This document shows positions 17,606 through 25,974 of a stretch of DNA of 64,000 nucleotides, piece after piece. The stretch covers positions 310,001 to 374,000 of the forward strand of contig NZ_JANUGZ010000001.1 in the NCBI RefSeq assembly GCF_024753205.1. Reading direction: 5' to 3'. How positions within the stretch are numbered: position 1 is the stretch's first letter; each line of letters starts with the position of its first letter. Origin of the DNA: Massilia aurea (lineage in GTDB: Bacteria > Pseudomonadota > Gammaproteobacteria > Burkholderiales > Burkholderiaceae_D). The position numbers and the translations under genes are program-made. The notes under the pieces are model-generated. The model had not been told where the DNA came from. It ran no database searches and was given only the letters and a program-made list of their open reading frames with translations.

Positions 17606-18238
17606 TTATGGGTTATTCACGCAGGCCAGCGTGTCGCCAGCAACCTGGCTGCGCACGCCGGCCGAGATCGCCGCAGCGAGCTTGGCCAGCGCGGCGCGGT
17701 GCCCGGCCACCAGTGCCTCGTAACCCGGCCCCACGTTTTCCTCGAACACGCTGCGGCACGTCTGCACCGAGCCGCCATCGACCTTGCGCACGTTCCAGAC
17801 GGCGTCGATCAGGGCGTAGCCGCCCTCCTTTGACTCGAAACGCTGGATGTTCGCGCCAATGCGGTACAGCGTGCTGCCGGCCGGGGCCGGGTTGCGGTAC
17901 ACATCCACACCGCCCAGATCGGCCGCGATCCCCAGTGAGAGCCCGGTGGTGATTTCATCGGCCAGCGGGCCAGCCCAGCGATGGTGCTCCATCAATTCGA
18001 TCTTGCCGGCCTCGCCCGCTACCATCAGTTGCGGACGGCGTACCTGCGCGGGAATCGTCACGGGGCGCATTTCAAAAAACAGCGGCGCGCTGGCCGCTGC
18101 CGGCGGCACGACCGTGGCGGCGCCGCCGCTGAGCGTATAGAACTGGTCGGTCGGCGTGCTGGAGCAGCCCGCCAGCAGCAGCGGGGCTGCCAGCGCCGCG
18201 CCGGTCAGTGCGCGGCGCGCCTGGATAAACAGCGTCAT
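17606..18238 (-). CDS. pqiC: PqiC lipoprotein (ABC-type transport auxiliary, Pqi lipid-transport system)
   Basis: A 210-residue lipoprotein with lipobox LLAGC, ending the pqiABC operon. The FYTLSG segment and IPAQVRRPQLMV (strand and proline-rich turn) are typical of the PqiC/YmbA family (DUF330), which forms an outer-membrane-anchored ring to which the PqiB needle docks. Its start overlaps the pqiB stop by four bases (ATGA), so the two are translationally coupled. Inferred role: lipid traffic between inner and outer membranes. Confidence 0.87.
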   Translation of the reverse strand: MTLFIQARRALTGAALAAPLLLAGCSSTPTDQFYTLSGGAATVVPPAAASAPLFFEMRPVTIPAQVRRPQLMVAGEAGKIELMEHHRWAGPLADEITTGLSLGIAADLGGVDVYRNPAPAGSTLYRIGANIQRFESKEGGYALIDAVWNVRKVDGGSVQTCRSVFEENVGPGYEALVAGHRAALAKLAAAISAGVRSQVAGDTLACVNNP

Positions 18239-19893
18239 TCTTTTTTCTCCTGAGGTTTGCCGCGAATGAGCGACTGCGGATTGCGTTCGAGATAATCGGC
18301 CAGCGCATCGATCTTGGCCATGGTGTCGGTCACCGACTGCAGCGCCTTGCGCAGATCGGACTGCAGCGGCGCATCCTGCGCCAGTACGCTTTCGGCGCTG
18401 GCGAAGGTGGCCTTGGCGGCATTGAGCGTCTGCTGCATCTCGGGCAGCACCTTGCCATCGATCCGCGCCAGCGTTGCATTGGCCTGCACCAGCGTGCGGT
18501 TCAGGTTCACGCCGATCTCGTCGAATGGAATCTTGTCGAGTTTGCCCGCGATGCGCGAGATCTGGCTTTGCAGTTCATCCAGCTGACCCGGCACCGTCGG
18601 CAAGACCAGCATGTCCCCCTGTGCCGCAAGCGTCGCCTTGCGCGCATTCGGGAAGAAGTCCAGCGCGATGTACAGCTGGCCCGTCAGCAGATTGCCATTG
18701 CGCAGCTGCGCGCGCAGGCCGCGACCCACCATCGCCGTCAACGCGCGCCGGCCACCGTCTTCGCGCTCCATCGCCGCCATGAAGCCTTTGCCCAGACGCC
18801 CCGGATACAGGTCGACCGTGATCGGCATCGTGAATTTCTGGCGTTCACGGTCGAACTCGATGCCGACAGCACGCACCTCGCCCAGCGCCACGCCGCGGAA
18901 ATCAACCACGGCGCCCGGCGACAGCCCGCGCAGCGACTGATCGAAATACAGCACGGCCGTCACCGCCGGCCCGTCGGGCGGGCGCAGCGCCGCGCTGCGG
19001 TCTTCCGACAGCAGGAAACGGGTGCCGGCCGGTGCGGGCGTGACCGGCTTACGGTCGTCGGCCGACTCGAAGGCGATGCCGCCGGTCGCCAGCGCCGCCA
19101 GCGACTGGGTGTTGAGTTTCAGACCGCTTGCATCGAGGCGCAGATCGACGCCGCTGGCATGCCACCAGCGCGAATCCGGGCCCACGAGGCCGATGTAGGG
19201 CTGCTCGACGAACACCGACATGTCGATGCCGTGCCCGGCCTTGTCCAGCGCCACCGACGCCACCTGCCCCACGCGCACGCGCTTGAAGTAGACGGGCGAA
19301 CCGGGCGCCACGGAACCGAGCGTCTCCGCATGCAGCTTGTATTCGCGGCCCTTCAGGCCAATCGGGATCGGGGGCGCCGTTTCCAGGCCCGTAAAACTGT
19401 TGGTCGTGTCTTCCTTCACGCCGGGCGCTGCCCCGATGTAGGGGCCGGACAGCAGCGTATTCAGGCCCGAGACGCCGCTGGCGCCGATCTGCGGCTTCAC
19501 CACCCAGAAGCGCGAGTCGATGGCGGTGAAGCGGTCGGCCTCCTTGGCCATCTCGATCTTGGCAACGACCCGGTTGCCGTCCTCGCCCAACGTAACCGAG
19601 ACGACGCGGCCGATGTCGACGTCCTTGTACTTGACCTTGGTCTGGCCCGCCTCGAGCCCTTCACCGCTGGAGAAATACACGTAGACGGTCGCACCCTTGT
19701 TGGTGACCCAGCTGACCACCTGCCAGGCGCCGATCAGCGCCGCGAGCACGGGAATCATCCAGATCAGCGACGGCAGCCAGCGGCTGGGGCGGTCGACGGC
19801 GGGTGAAGCGGCCAGTGGCGCCGATGGGCCCACGGGTGGTTCCGGCGGGGCCGGCGGGTTGGCAGGTGCGTGCGCGCTGTCCGGTTCAGACAT
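18235..19893 (-). CDS. pqiB: PqiB, three-MCE-domain periplasmic lipid-transport protein
   Basis: A 552-residue protein: a proline-rich cytoplasmic N-terminus, one membrane helix (LIWMIPVLAALIGAWQVVSW), three MCE domains and a C-terminal coiled coil (about 420-540). PqiB hexamers form a tunnel spanning the periplasm. MCE phrases include YVYFSSGEGLEAGQTKVKYK, GLKGREYKL...GSVAPGSPVYFKRVRVGQV and FDQSLRGLSPGAVVDFRGVALGEV. ATG 19893 is chosen because GGAGA lies five bases upstream; it overlaps the pqiA stop by eight bases. Middle gene of pqiABC. Confidence 0.93.
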   Translation of the reverse strand: MSEPDSAHAPANPPAPPEPPVGPSAPLAASPAVDRPSRWLPSLIWMIPVLAALIGAWQVVSWVTNKGATVYVYFSSGEGLEAGQTKVKYKDVDIGRVVSVTLGEDGNRVVAKIEMAKEADRFTAIDSRFWVVKPQIGASGVSGLNTLLSGPYIGAAPGVKEDTTNSFTGLETAPPIPIGLKGREYKLHAETLGSVAPGSPVYFKRVRVGQVASVALDKAGHGIDMSVFVEQPYIGLVGPDSRWWHASGVDLRLDASGLKLNTQSLAALATGGIAFESADDRKPVTPAPAGTRFLLSEDRSAALRPPDGPAVTAVLYFDQSLRGLSPGAVVDFRGVALGEVRAVGIEFDRERQKFTMPITVDLYPGRLGKGFMAAMEREDGGRRALTAMVGRGLRAQLRNGNLLTGQLYIALDFFPNARKATLAAQGDMLVLPTVPGQLDELQSQISRIAGKLDKIPFDEIGVNLNRTLVQANATLARIDGKVLPEMQQTLNAAKATFASAESVLAQDAPLQSDLRKALQSVTDTMAKIDALADYLERNPQSLIRGKPQEKKE

Positions 19894-21169
19894 GGGGTTC
19901 TCCGTTCGATTCAATAGGGTCCCAGATCAGGCGCGGGTCGAACTGGTGGGATGCGACCATCGTCACGATCACCACGCAGCCAAACGCGATCGCGCCCGGT
20001 CCGGCCGTGATCACCACCAGCGCATCGAAGCGCACCAGCGCGACGGTCAGGGCAACCACGAAAATATCCAGCATCGACCAGCGGCCGACAAATTCAATGG
20101 CGCGATACGCACGTGTGCGTGCCATCGGCGCCGTGCGCGAGCGTGCCTGGGCGGTCGCATTCAGCCATGCCAGCGCGGCGAGCTTCGAGACCGGCACCAC
20201 GATGCTGGCAATGAAAATAATGATCGCCAGGCCCTTCGAGCCGGTGTTCCAGAACAGCACGACGCCGCTCATGATCGTGTCGCCCTCCGTGCCCCCGATC
20301 GAGCGGGTGTACATCACAGGCAACATATTGGCGGGAATATAGAGCAGCGTGGCAGCCAGGAGCATGGCCCAGGTCCAGCCGACGCTGTGGGGAATCCGGC
20401 GATGCAGTGCGGCGCTGCAACGGGCGCAGCGATCGGTGCCGTCGCGCGACGGGCAGGTGTGATTCACGAGGCCGCAGGCGCTGCACGAGACCAGCGCCGA
20501 ATCGGCTTCGGGAATCGTCGTGGTCTGGCGCGCCGGGTCGGATTTGCGCAGCGGCGCGAGGCGGTCGGCCAGGGCCCACAAGGCTTTTGGTTCATAGCGC
20601 ATGACGAGCGCGCACAGGATCGTGAGCACGCCAAAGGCAAACAGGGCCGGATGCGGCTCCACGCGCGCCAGGCTGGTCATCTTGATCACGGTGATCAGGA
20701 TGCCGATCATCAGTACCTCGGTCATCGCCCAGTGGCGTGCGCCCTGCACGGTGCGCAGCACGAGGTTGAAACCGGGAACGCGCACGCCCCGGGTCAGACC
20801 GAGCGCCACATAAAACAGGGAACCGAGTTCGATGCCGGGAAAGATGATGGCGCAAAAAAAGACCATGGCCGCAATGACCTGGTCTCCCGCACCCCACAGC
20901 ACGGCCACTGCCTGGTATAGCGTGGCGCCCGAGAGCATGCCGCCCATTTCGAGCGTGACGATGGGGAACCACTGCGCCAGCAAAAACACGAACACGGCGC
21001 CCAGCGTCAGCGCGGCCAGCACCTCGGCCTGGCGCGCCGGGCTGTCCTTATGCCAGCGGTACAACTCGTGCTGGCAGCGGCTGCAGCTGGCACGCTCGCA
21101 GGCGGCCAGCGGCCGCCAGTGATACAGGCTGCCACAGTCATGACACGCGACCAGTTGATCCGTTTTCAC
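19886..21169 (-). CDS. pqiA: PqiA integral membrane protein (paraquat-inducible protein A)
   Basis: A 427-residue inner-membrane protein made of two related halves, each with a zinc-ribbon-like cysteine cluster (CHDCG...CSRC near the N-terminus; CSACG...CARC in the middle) followed by four membrane helices. It is the membrane partner of the PqiB needle. In enterobacteria the operon responds to SoxRS and RpoS; no such site was identified here. The gene is first of three with overlapping frames, and the upstream AT-rich interval likely holds the promoter. Confidence 0.93.
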   Translation of the reverse strand: MKTDQLVACHDCGSLYHWRPLAACERASCSRCQHELYRWHKDSPARQAEVLAALTLGAVFVFLLAQWFPIVTLEMGGMLSGATLYQAVAVLWGAGDQVIAAMVFFCAIIFPGIELGSLFYVALGLTRGVRVPGFNLVLRTVQGARHWAMTEVLMIGILITVIKMTSLARVEPHPALFAFGVLTILCALVMRYEPKALWALADRLAPLRKSDPARQTTTIPEADSALVSCSACGLVNHTCPSRDGTDRCARCSAALHRRIPHSVGWTWAMLLAATLLYIPANMLPVMYTRSIGGTEGDTIMSGVVLFWNTGSKGLAIIIFIASIVVPVSKLAALAWLNATAQARSRTAPMARTRAYRAIEFVGRWSMLDIFVVALTVALVRFDALVVITAGPGAIAFGCVVIVTMVASHQFDPRLIWDPIESNGEPHV

Positions 21170-21254
21170 CCACTCCCCTTACACCAGTGCTTTCACACTA
21201 GGTATTATGACCGAGAGCAACTGATCGTGCAGTTCAAACGTGAGCGCAGCCCGA

Positions 21255-22112
21255 TCAGAAGCGGACCTTGACGTAGGCCGACGGGCCGGTCAGCTTGAGG
21301 TCGATGTCGGCGGTGCGCTCGCCATTGCGGTGCAGGTCGATTTTCTGGATGCCGTAGTCCAGCACCAGGCCAATGTTCTTGTGCGGGAAATATTCCACGC
21401 CGACGGCACCGTTGTAGATATGACCTTCGACATTGCCGCCATTTTTCTTCACGCCCGACGCTTCGGCATAGAAGCGGACCTGGTCGTTCAGGGCATGGCG
21501 CCATGCCAGTTCGACGGTCGGGGCCCAGACGCTTTCGCTGGCCGACGCCGAACCGCTCCAGGAATAGCTTTCCACCGGCGCCGTCGCGCTGACATTGGCC
21601 GACGCCGAAGCGGAAATCTTGGCGCGCAGGTGGGCTGCGCCCAGGCCAACGCCAAAGACATTCTTTTCCTTGCCGAACCACATTTTGTACGACAGACGCG
21701 CCAGTTCGATGCGCAGGTTGGCGTCGGCGCGGATCGAACCGCTCACCGGACGGCCTTCATACACGGTGTCACCGTTCAGATCGGCGCCATAGCCTTCGTC
21801 GAAGCGGAAGTAGTCGAACGAGATGCCGTGGCTGTCGCCAATCAGGACTTCGCCCTTGACGCGTGGCAGCGTGACGTCGCTGATCTCTTCATCCGGCGTA
21901 TCGATGCGGCCATAGCGCGTGTCGCCGCCCAGGTGAATTTCAGGCTCGGCGTAGAACGCGCCGGCCGAGATGCTGACGCGATCGAGCGCTGGCGACTGCT
22001 GCGCCTGCGCCATGCCTGCTGCGGCGGCGCCCAGCAGAATGGCACCCTTGATTGCGCGGACGAGGGTGGTGTGGACGGACGGGGCAGCAGTGCGTGGTGC
22101 AGGGCGGGACAT
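21255..22112 (-). CDS. Predicted outer-membrane beta-barrel protein, unknown function
   Basis: A 285-residue exported protein. The signal peptide (IKGAILLGAAAAGMAQAQ) ends near residue 38, and the mature part is a run of amphipathic strands ending KVRF, with the terminal phenylalanine recognised by BAM. A Ser/Ala-rich segment (SASASANVSATAPVESYSWSGSASASES, seen as two pieces at about residues 170-200) is probably an extracellular loop. No enzymatic motif is seen. It may belong with pqiABC, 85 bases downstream on the same strand, though a separate transcript is possible. Confidence 0.65.
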   Translation of the reverse strand: MSRPAPRTAAPSVHTTLVRAIKGAILLGAAAAGMAQAQQSPALDRVSISAGAFYAEPEIHLGGDTRYGRIDTPDEEISDVTLPRVKGEVLIGDSHGISFDYFRFDEGYGADLNGDTVYEGRPVSGSIRADANLRIELARLSYKMWFGKEKNVFGVGLGAAHLRAKISASASANVSATAPVESYSWSGSASASESVWAPTVELAWRHALNDQVRFYAEASGVKKNGGNVEGHIYNGAVGVEYFPHKNIGLVLDYGIQKIDLHRNGERTADIDLKLTGPSAYVKVRF

Positions 22113-22368
22113 GGGTTCTCCGGATAATCGATTAATAGAAGTGCCCGCCAGACCCTGTCTCGACGCGGCACGATTAATTATCGCAAGATGTTAGTTTGCC
22201 AACCCACACGATTGAACTGACTCTGTGGTCATTAAGCCACAGCCCGATCTTGCATCATGCAAGTTGCATACTTGGCACACCGCCCCGCGTCATTACACGA
22301 ACGCACCCGGTGCTTCGCGCCTCATGGTTTATCATCCAGAAACATTAACCTTTTCGCAAACGCAGCCA
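22113..22368. promoter_or_regulatory. Divergent interval with two palindromes upstream of the AI-2E permease
   Basis: CTGTGG-N8-CCACAG (22223-22242) is followed seven bases later by the perfect palindrome CTTGCAT-C-ATGCAAG (22249-22263). AT-rich, partly palindromic TAATCGATTA lies near 22127-22136. The arrangement looks like operator DNA; the regulator is unknown. Confidence 0.4.
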
Positions 22369-23427
22369 ATGAAGCAATTTACCCTTCCGCAGAATTCCTT
22401 TCTGCTCCTGCTGACGATCGTCACCATCGCTTTCCTCTGGATTCTGCTGCCGTACTCCGGGGCCGTGTTCTGGGGCGTCGTGTTCGCCATCATCTTCGCG
22501 CCGCTGCAATCGAAACTGCTGCGGGCGACCAAGGGCAAGCCGACCGTTGCCGCCCTGCTCTCGCTGCTGGTCATCGTGCTGATGGTGCTGCTGCCGCTGG
22601 CCATGATCACAGCGTCACTGGTCGATCAGGTCGCCGGTATCTACACGATGGTCAGTAGCGGGCAGATCGATTTCGCTCACTACTTCGAGGTCGTGATGCG
22701 CGCTTTGCCGAACTGGGCGATTTCGATCCTCGAACGCTTCGAACTGACCAACCTGGCCTCGCTGCAGACCAAGATCACCGAATTTGCCGCGCAGATCAGC
22801 CAGGCAGCCGCCACGTATGCGCTCAATATCGGTCGCAATACGCTCGACTTCGTCGTCAGCATGACGATCATGCTGTACCTGCTGTTCTTCCTGCTGCGCG
22901 ACGGCCGCATCCTGGCAGCGCGCATCCAGCGCGCCGTGCCACTGAGCGTCGAATACAAGAGCCGCCTGTTCCAGAACTTCACGACGGTCATCCGCGCCAC
23001 CGTCAAAGGCAATGTGCTGGTGGCCGTTGCGCAAGGCGCGCTGGGCGGCCTGATCTTCTGGATGCTGGACGTGTCCGGCCCACTGCTGTGGGGCGTGGTG
23101 ATGGCCTTCCTGTCGCTGCTGCCAGCCATCGGCGCGGCACTGGTGTGGGGGCCGGTGGCGATCTATTTCCTGGTAACGGGCCATATCTGGCAGGGTGTGG
23201 TGCTGGCCGCGTATGGCGTTATGGTCATCGGTCTGGTCGACAATATCCTGCGCCCGATCCTGGTCGGCAAAGATACCAAGCTGCCCGACTACGTGATCCT
23301 GCTCTCGACATTGGGCGGTATGGCGCTGTTTGGCCTGAACGGTTTCGTGATCGGGCCGGTGATTGCCGCCCTGTTCATTGCAGCGTGGGATCTGTTCTGC
23401 CGCTCGGACGAGTTCCAGGAAGAGTAA
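22369..23427 (+). CDS. AI-2E family transporter (YhhT/PerM type permease)
   Basis: A 352-residue inner-membrane protein with about eight helices in the AI-2E exporter/PerM arrangement: two N-terminal helices, a central cytoplasmic or periplasmic helical segment (about 85-170) and four C-terminal helices. The segment GVVMAFLSLLPAIGAALVWGPVAIYFLVTG is a family signature, and the domain ends GLNGFVIGPVIAALF. Substrates of most members are unknown despite the name. The start at 22369 places the first helix at the N-terminus as in homologues; an in-frame ATG at 22324 adds 15 residues. Neither has a clear ribosome site. Confidence 0.82.
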   Translation: MKQFTLPQNSFLLLLTIVTIAFLWILLPYSGAVFWGVVFAIIFAPLQSKLLRATKGKPTVAALLSLLVIVLMVLLPLAMITASLVDQVAGIYTMVSSGQIDFAHYFEVVMRALPNWAISILERFELTNLASLQTKITEFAAQISQAAATYALNIGRNTLDFVVSMTIMLYLLFFLLRDGRILAARIQRAVPLSVEYKSRLFQNFTTVIRATVKGNVLVAVAQGALGGLIFWMLDVSGPLLWGVVMAFLSLLPAIGAALVWGPVAIYFLVTGHIWQGVVLAAYGVMVIGLVDNILRPILVGKDTKLPDYVILLSTLGGMALFGLNGFVIGPVIAALFIAAWDLFCRSDEFQEE

Positions 23428-23464
23428 CAGCAAGGGTTAGACTAAAGGTAAGATACGCGCTTTG

Positions 23465-23491
23465 CCCCGGCCAGCATGACGCCCGCCGGGG
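23465..23491 (+). terminator. Hairpin between AI-2E permease and DedA genes
   Basis: CCCCGGC and GCCGGGG form a seven-pair stem with a 13-base loop, 38 bases after the permease stop. There is no T-tract, so it may attenuate rather than terminate. Confidence 0.35.
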
Positions 23492-23523
23492 TCCTGCCGC
23501 AACCTGATTCAACGAGAAATTCA

Positions 23524-24177
23524 ATGCTGACTACCCTGCTCGACTGGTTCCTTCACCTGGACCGCCACCTCGCCGTACTGGCCGCCGAATACCAGTTGCT
23601 CGTCTACGTGCTGTTGTTTGCCGTGATCTTCGTCGAGACGGGGGTGGTCGTGATGCCGTTCCTGCCTGGCGACTCGCTGCTGTTCGTCACCGGCGCACTG
23701 GCCGCCAAAGGCATGCTGTCACTGGAAATATTGATTCCGCTGCTGATCGTCGCTGCGGTGACGGGCGATATCCTCAACTTTGCCATTGGCAGTGCGTTCC
23801 GTGAACGCGTGAAGCGTGGCTACCGGTTCCGGCTGATCAAGGACGAGCACATTGCGCACACCGAGCGCTTCTTCGAGCGCCATGGCCCCAAGACCATCGT
23901 GATGGCGCGCTATGTGCCGATCGTGCGTACGCTCGCACCATTCGTGGCGGCGCTGGGCAGCATGCGCTATGCCACCTTCCTCGGGTACAACATCGCTGGC
24001 GGAACCTTGTGGGTCGTGTCGCTGACGGTTGCCGGCTACATTTTTGGCAATATCAAGTGGGTCAACGACAACCTGACGGCCGTCATCATGGGCATCATCG
24101 TGCTGTCGCTGGTGCCGGGCATCGTGGCCTGGTTGATGGAGCGTCACCGCGCGCGCCGTGCGGGCGGCCAGGTCTGA
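23524..24177 (+). CDS. DedA family membrane protein (VTT/SNARE-associated domain)
   Basis: A 217-residue inner-membrane protein. DedA proteins act in proton-dependent membrane homeostasis and in flipping phospholipids or undecaprenyl phosphate. Family residues are visible: ETGVVVMPFLPGDSLLFVTG (re-entrant loop with acidic residue), then FFERHGPKTIVMARYVPIVRTLAPFVAALGSM with the essential arginines. ATG 23524 is preceded by GAGAAAT; the longer frame from 23476 adds a non-helical, Pro-rich leader and is rejected. Same strand as the AI-2E permease, 96 bases downstream. Confidence 0.88.
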   Translation: MLTTLLDWFLHLDRHLAVLAAEYQLLVYVLLFAVIFVETGVVVMPFLPGDSLLFVTGALAAKGMLSLEILIPLLIVAAVTGDILNFAIGSAFRERVKRGYRFRLIKDEHIAHTERFFERHGPKTIVMARYVPIVRTLAPFVAALGSMRYATFLGYNIAGGTLWVVSLTVAGYIFGNIKWVNDNLTAVIMGIIVLSLVPGIVAWLMERHRARRAGGQV

Positions 24178-24190
24178 CCTGACTGCGTTT

Positions 24191-24210
24191 GCCCCAACCG
24201 GAGCCGGGGC
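24191..24210. terminator. Short hairpin between DedA and histidine kinase genes
   Basis: GCCCC-AACCGGAGCC-GGGGC lies between two convergent stops. The stem is five pairs with weak flanking T content, so the terminator role is only suggested. Confidence 0.3.
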
Positions 24211-24228
24211 TTATCTAGGGACAGAACG

Positions 24229-25374
24229 TCAGGCAGCGCAGACGGCAACCGGCAAGGCCATCGACACGGTGGTGCCCATCCCCGGCCCCGCGCTGCGCAC
24301 GAAGATCGATCCGCCATGGGCTTCGCACACGCCCTTGGCAATCGTCAAGCCCAGGCCCGCACCGACGGGGGCACGGCCCGGCGCCAGCGCACGGCGCTCG
24401 AATGGCTCGAAAATATGCTGCAAATCTTCCGCCGCAATGCCGGCCCCGCAGTCGATGACCTCGGCGCGCAGCACATTGCCTTCGATATAAACCCGCAGAC
24501 AGATTTCCTCGCCGTCCGGCGTGAATGCGCTGGCATTGCACAGCACGTTACCCAGTGCCTGCGCCACGCGTTCCGGATCGCAACGTAACTCGGCGTCAGG
24601 ATTGTCGACTTCGACAATCAAGCGCTGGTTGCGTGAGCGCACCAGCGTTTCCACCGCATCGAGCGACAGGTCCACGATCTCGTGCTTTGTGCAACTGCGT
24701 GGCTCGACGGGCAGCGTGTGGACGCAGTCAACACGTGACGCATCCAGCAGATCGGCAATGAAGCGCGCCAGCTGCCTGGTCTGGCGCTGGACGACGCCGG
24801 CCATTTTTGCCACGCCAGGATCCTTGTTCGCGCGCTGCAGGAGGCCCGCGATGCTCATGATGGGTGCCAGCGGATTGCGCAATTCGTGGGCGAGCATGCT
24901 CAGGAATTCTTCACGCGCGTGGGCGGCGTCGCGCTCCCGCTCTTGCAATCGGCGCTGCTCGCTGATGTCGGTCAGGCAGCACAAAGCGCCCACCACGGCG
25001 CCATCGGCGTGGAATACCGGCTTGGCATGCACGACGATGCGGCGGGGCTGACCATCACGGCACACGGCGAGCAATTCAGTAGGACACGGCGAGGCCCCGG
25101 CGGCTGCCTGCGCCGCAGGACTTGCCGTCTTGTCCAGTAATTCGCCATCCAGGGACCGAAGCGTCTCGAACCCATCCCACCGCATGTCTTTCAGCAGCGG
25201 ACAGGCATCGCCCCATATCCGCTTTGCTGCGGCGTTGACGTGGACCAGCACGCCGTTGGGAGAGCAGCAATACGCCGGGCATGGCATCTGCTCGATGGCC
25301 CATGCGTAGGATGCAGGCCACCCATTGTCCAGCTCGCTAAATTCGCCGTCGAGCGGCATGTTCTCATTGTTCAT
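24229..25374 (-). CDS. PAS-domain sensor histidine kinase (orphan, soluble)
   Basis: A 381-residue cytoplasmic kinase: PAS domain (about 20-140), dimerisation helix pair with H-box SMLAHELRNPLAP (phospho-acceptor histidine near 163), and a GHKL ATPase domain with N-box NVLCNASAFTP, G1 DCGAGI, F-box FEPF and G2 GAGLGLTI. No membrane helices are present, so the signal is intracellular or a bound cofactor; the PAS region is cysteine-rich (PCPAYCCSP). There is no neighbouring response regulator, and the partner is elsewhere. Confidence 0.88.
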   Translation of the reverse strand: MNNENMPLDGEFSELDNGWPASYAWAIEQMPCPAYCCSPNGVLVHVNAAAKRIWGDACPLLKDMRWDGFETLRSLDGELLDKTASPAAQAAAGASPCPTELLAVCRDGQPRRIVVHAKPVFHADGAVVGALCCLTDISEQRRLQERERDAAHAREEFLSMLAHELRNPLAPIMSIAGLLQRANKDPGVAKMAGVVQRQTRQLARFIADLLDASRVDCVHTLPVEPRSCTKHEIVDLSLDAVETLVRSRNQRLIVEVDNPDAELRCDPERVAQALGNVLCNASAFTPDGEEICLRVYIEGNVLRAEVIDCGAGIAAEDLQHIFEPFERRALAPGRAPVGAGLGLTIAKGVCEAHGGSIFVRSAGPGMGTTVSMALPVAVCAA

Positions 25375-25502
25375 GGTGCAAATGCGGAAAGAGCACCGCT
25401 ATCAAAGTCTCAATCGACATTATCGAGGTTGCAACATTTGCACAGCGTAGGAGAGCGACTACCGGGCTTGTGGGAGGTTGACGTGCAGGCGGGTCGTAAA
25501 CG

Positions 25503-25530
25503 AAAAACGCCCCGCATTCCGCGAGGCGTT
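25503..25530 (-). terminator. Rho-independent terminator of the 72-residue protein gene
   Basis: On the minus strand AACGCCTCGC, loop GGAAT, GCGGGGCGTT form a ten-position stem with one mismatch, followed by TTTCGTTT. It lies 33 bases after the stop codon and supports the small gene being expressed. Confidence 0.85.
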
Positions 25531-25563
25531 CAACATGGGTTGGGCGAGCGCCCGACCCGGAAA

Positions 25564-25782
25564 TCAGTTCGACTTGGCATGCGCAGCCAGGCGGCGCGCG
25601 ACTGCTGGCGACACGGCATCGGCGCCGCGGGTCATGCGGTACAGCGCCCAGACGTCGGCACTGCCGGTGGTACGGGCTGCGGCGGTTGGCGCTGCCTTGA
25701 CTTCACGCACGAAATCGAATGCGGTGCTGAACACGGCGGCCAGTTGGGCGGCGAACGATGGGCGAAGGGACAAGGTGGTCAT
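25564..25782 (-). CDS. Small protein of unknown function with its own promoter and terminator
   Basis: A 72-residue protein, no signal peptide: an amphipathic N-terminal helix (FAAQLAAVFSTAFDFVREV), an Ala/Thr linker, and a polar C-terminal helix with DVWALYRMTRGADAVSPAVA. The layout recalls short DUF1127-like regulators but no diagnostic motif is present, so the family is unknown. AGGAAG precedes the ATG. A promoter with an operator-like palindrome in its spacer lies 40-65 bases upstream, and a strong terminator follows, so it is a complete single-gene unit. Confidence 0.65.
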   Translation of the reverse strand: MTTLSLRPSFAAQLAAVFSTAFDFVREVKAAPTAAARTTGSADVWALYRMTRGADAVSPAVARRLAAHAKSN

Positions 25783-25817
25783 GATTTTCTTCCTGTGTGT
25801 TTGATCTGGTATGAAGC

Positions 25818-25846
25818 TAGTATGCGCTCTATCAGATAGAAATCAA
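25818..25846 (-). promoter_or_regulatory. Promoter with spacer palindrome for the 72-residue protein gene
   Basis: On the minus strand TTGATT (25846-25841) serves as -35 and CATACT (25824-25819) as -10 with a 16-base spacer. The spacer contains TCTATC-T-GATAGA (25828-25840), a perfect six-base inverted repeat around one base. A repressor bound there would occlude the polymerase. Confidence 0.55.
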
Positions 25847-25974
25847 ATTGCGATCCATGATAGTCGTCATTCACAAATCAACTATCTTCTGCATTCAATA
25901 TTTGATCAGCAACAGAAATGCAAACGGCGCCGCGTACTGCCGGCACCGTTCATGATCAGTTACTCCACTTCGTG

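Noticed and set aside
24158-24490. Plus-strand frame after the DedA gene
   Set aside because: It is antisense to the histidine kinase ATPase domain, with no Shine-Dalgarno or recognisable motif.
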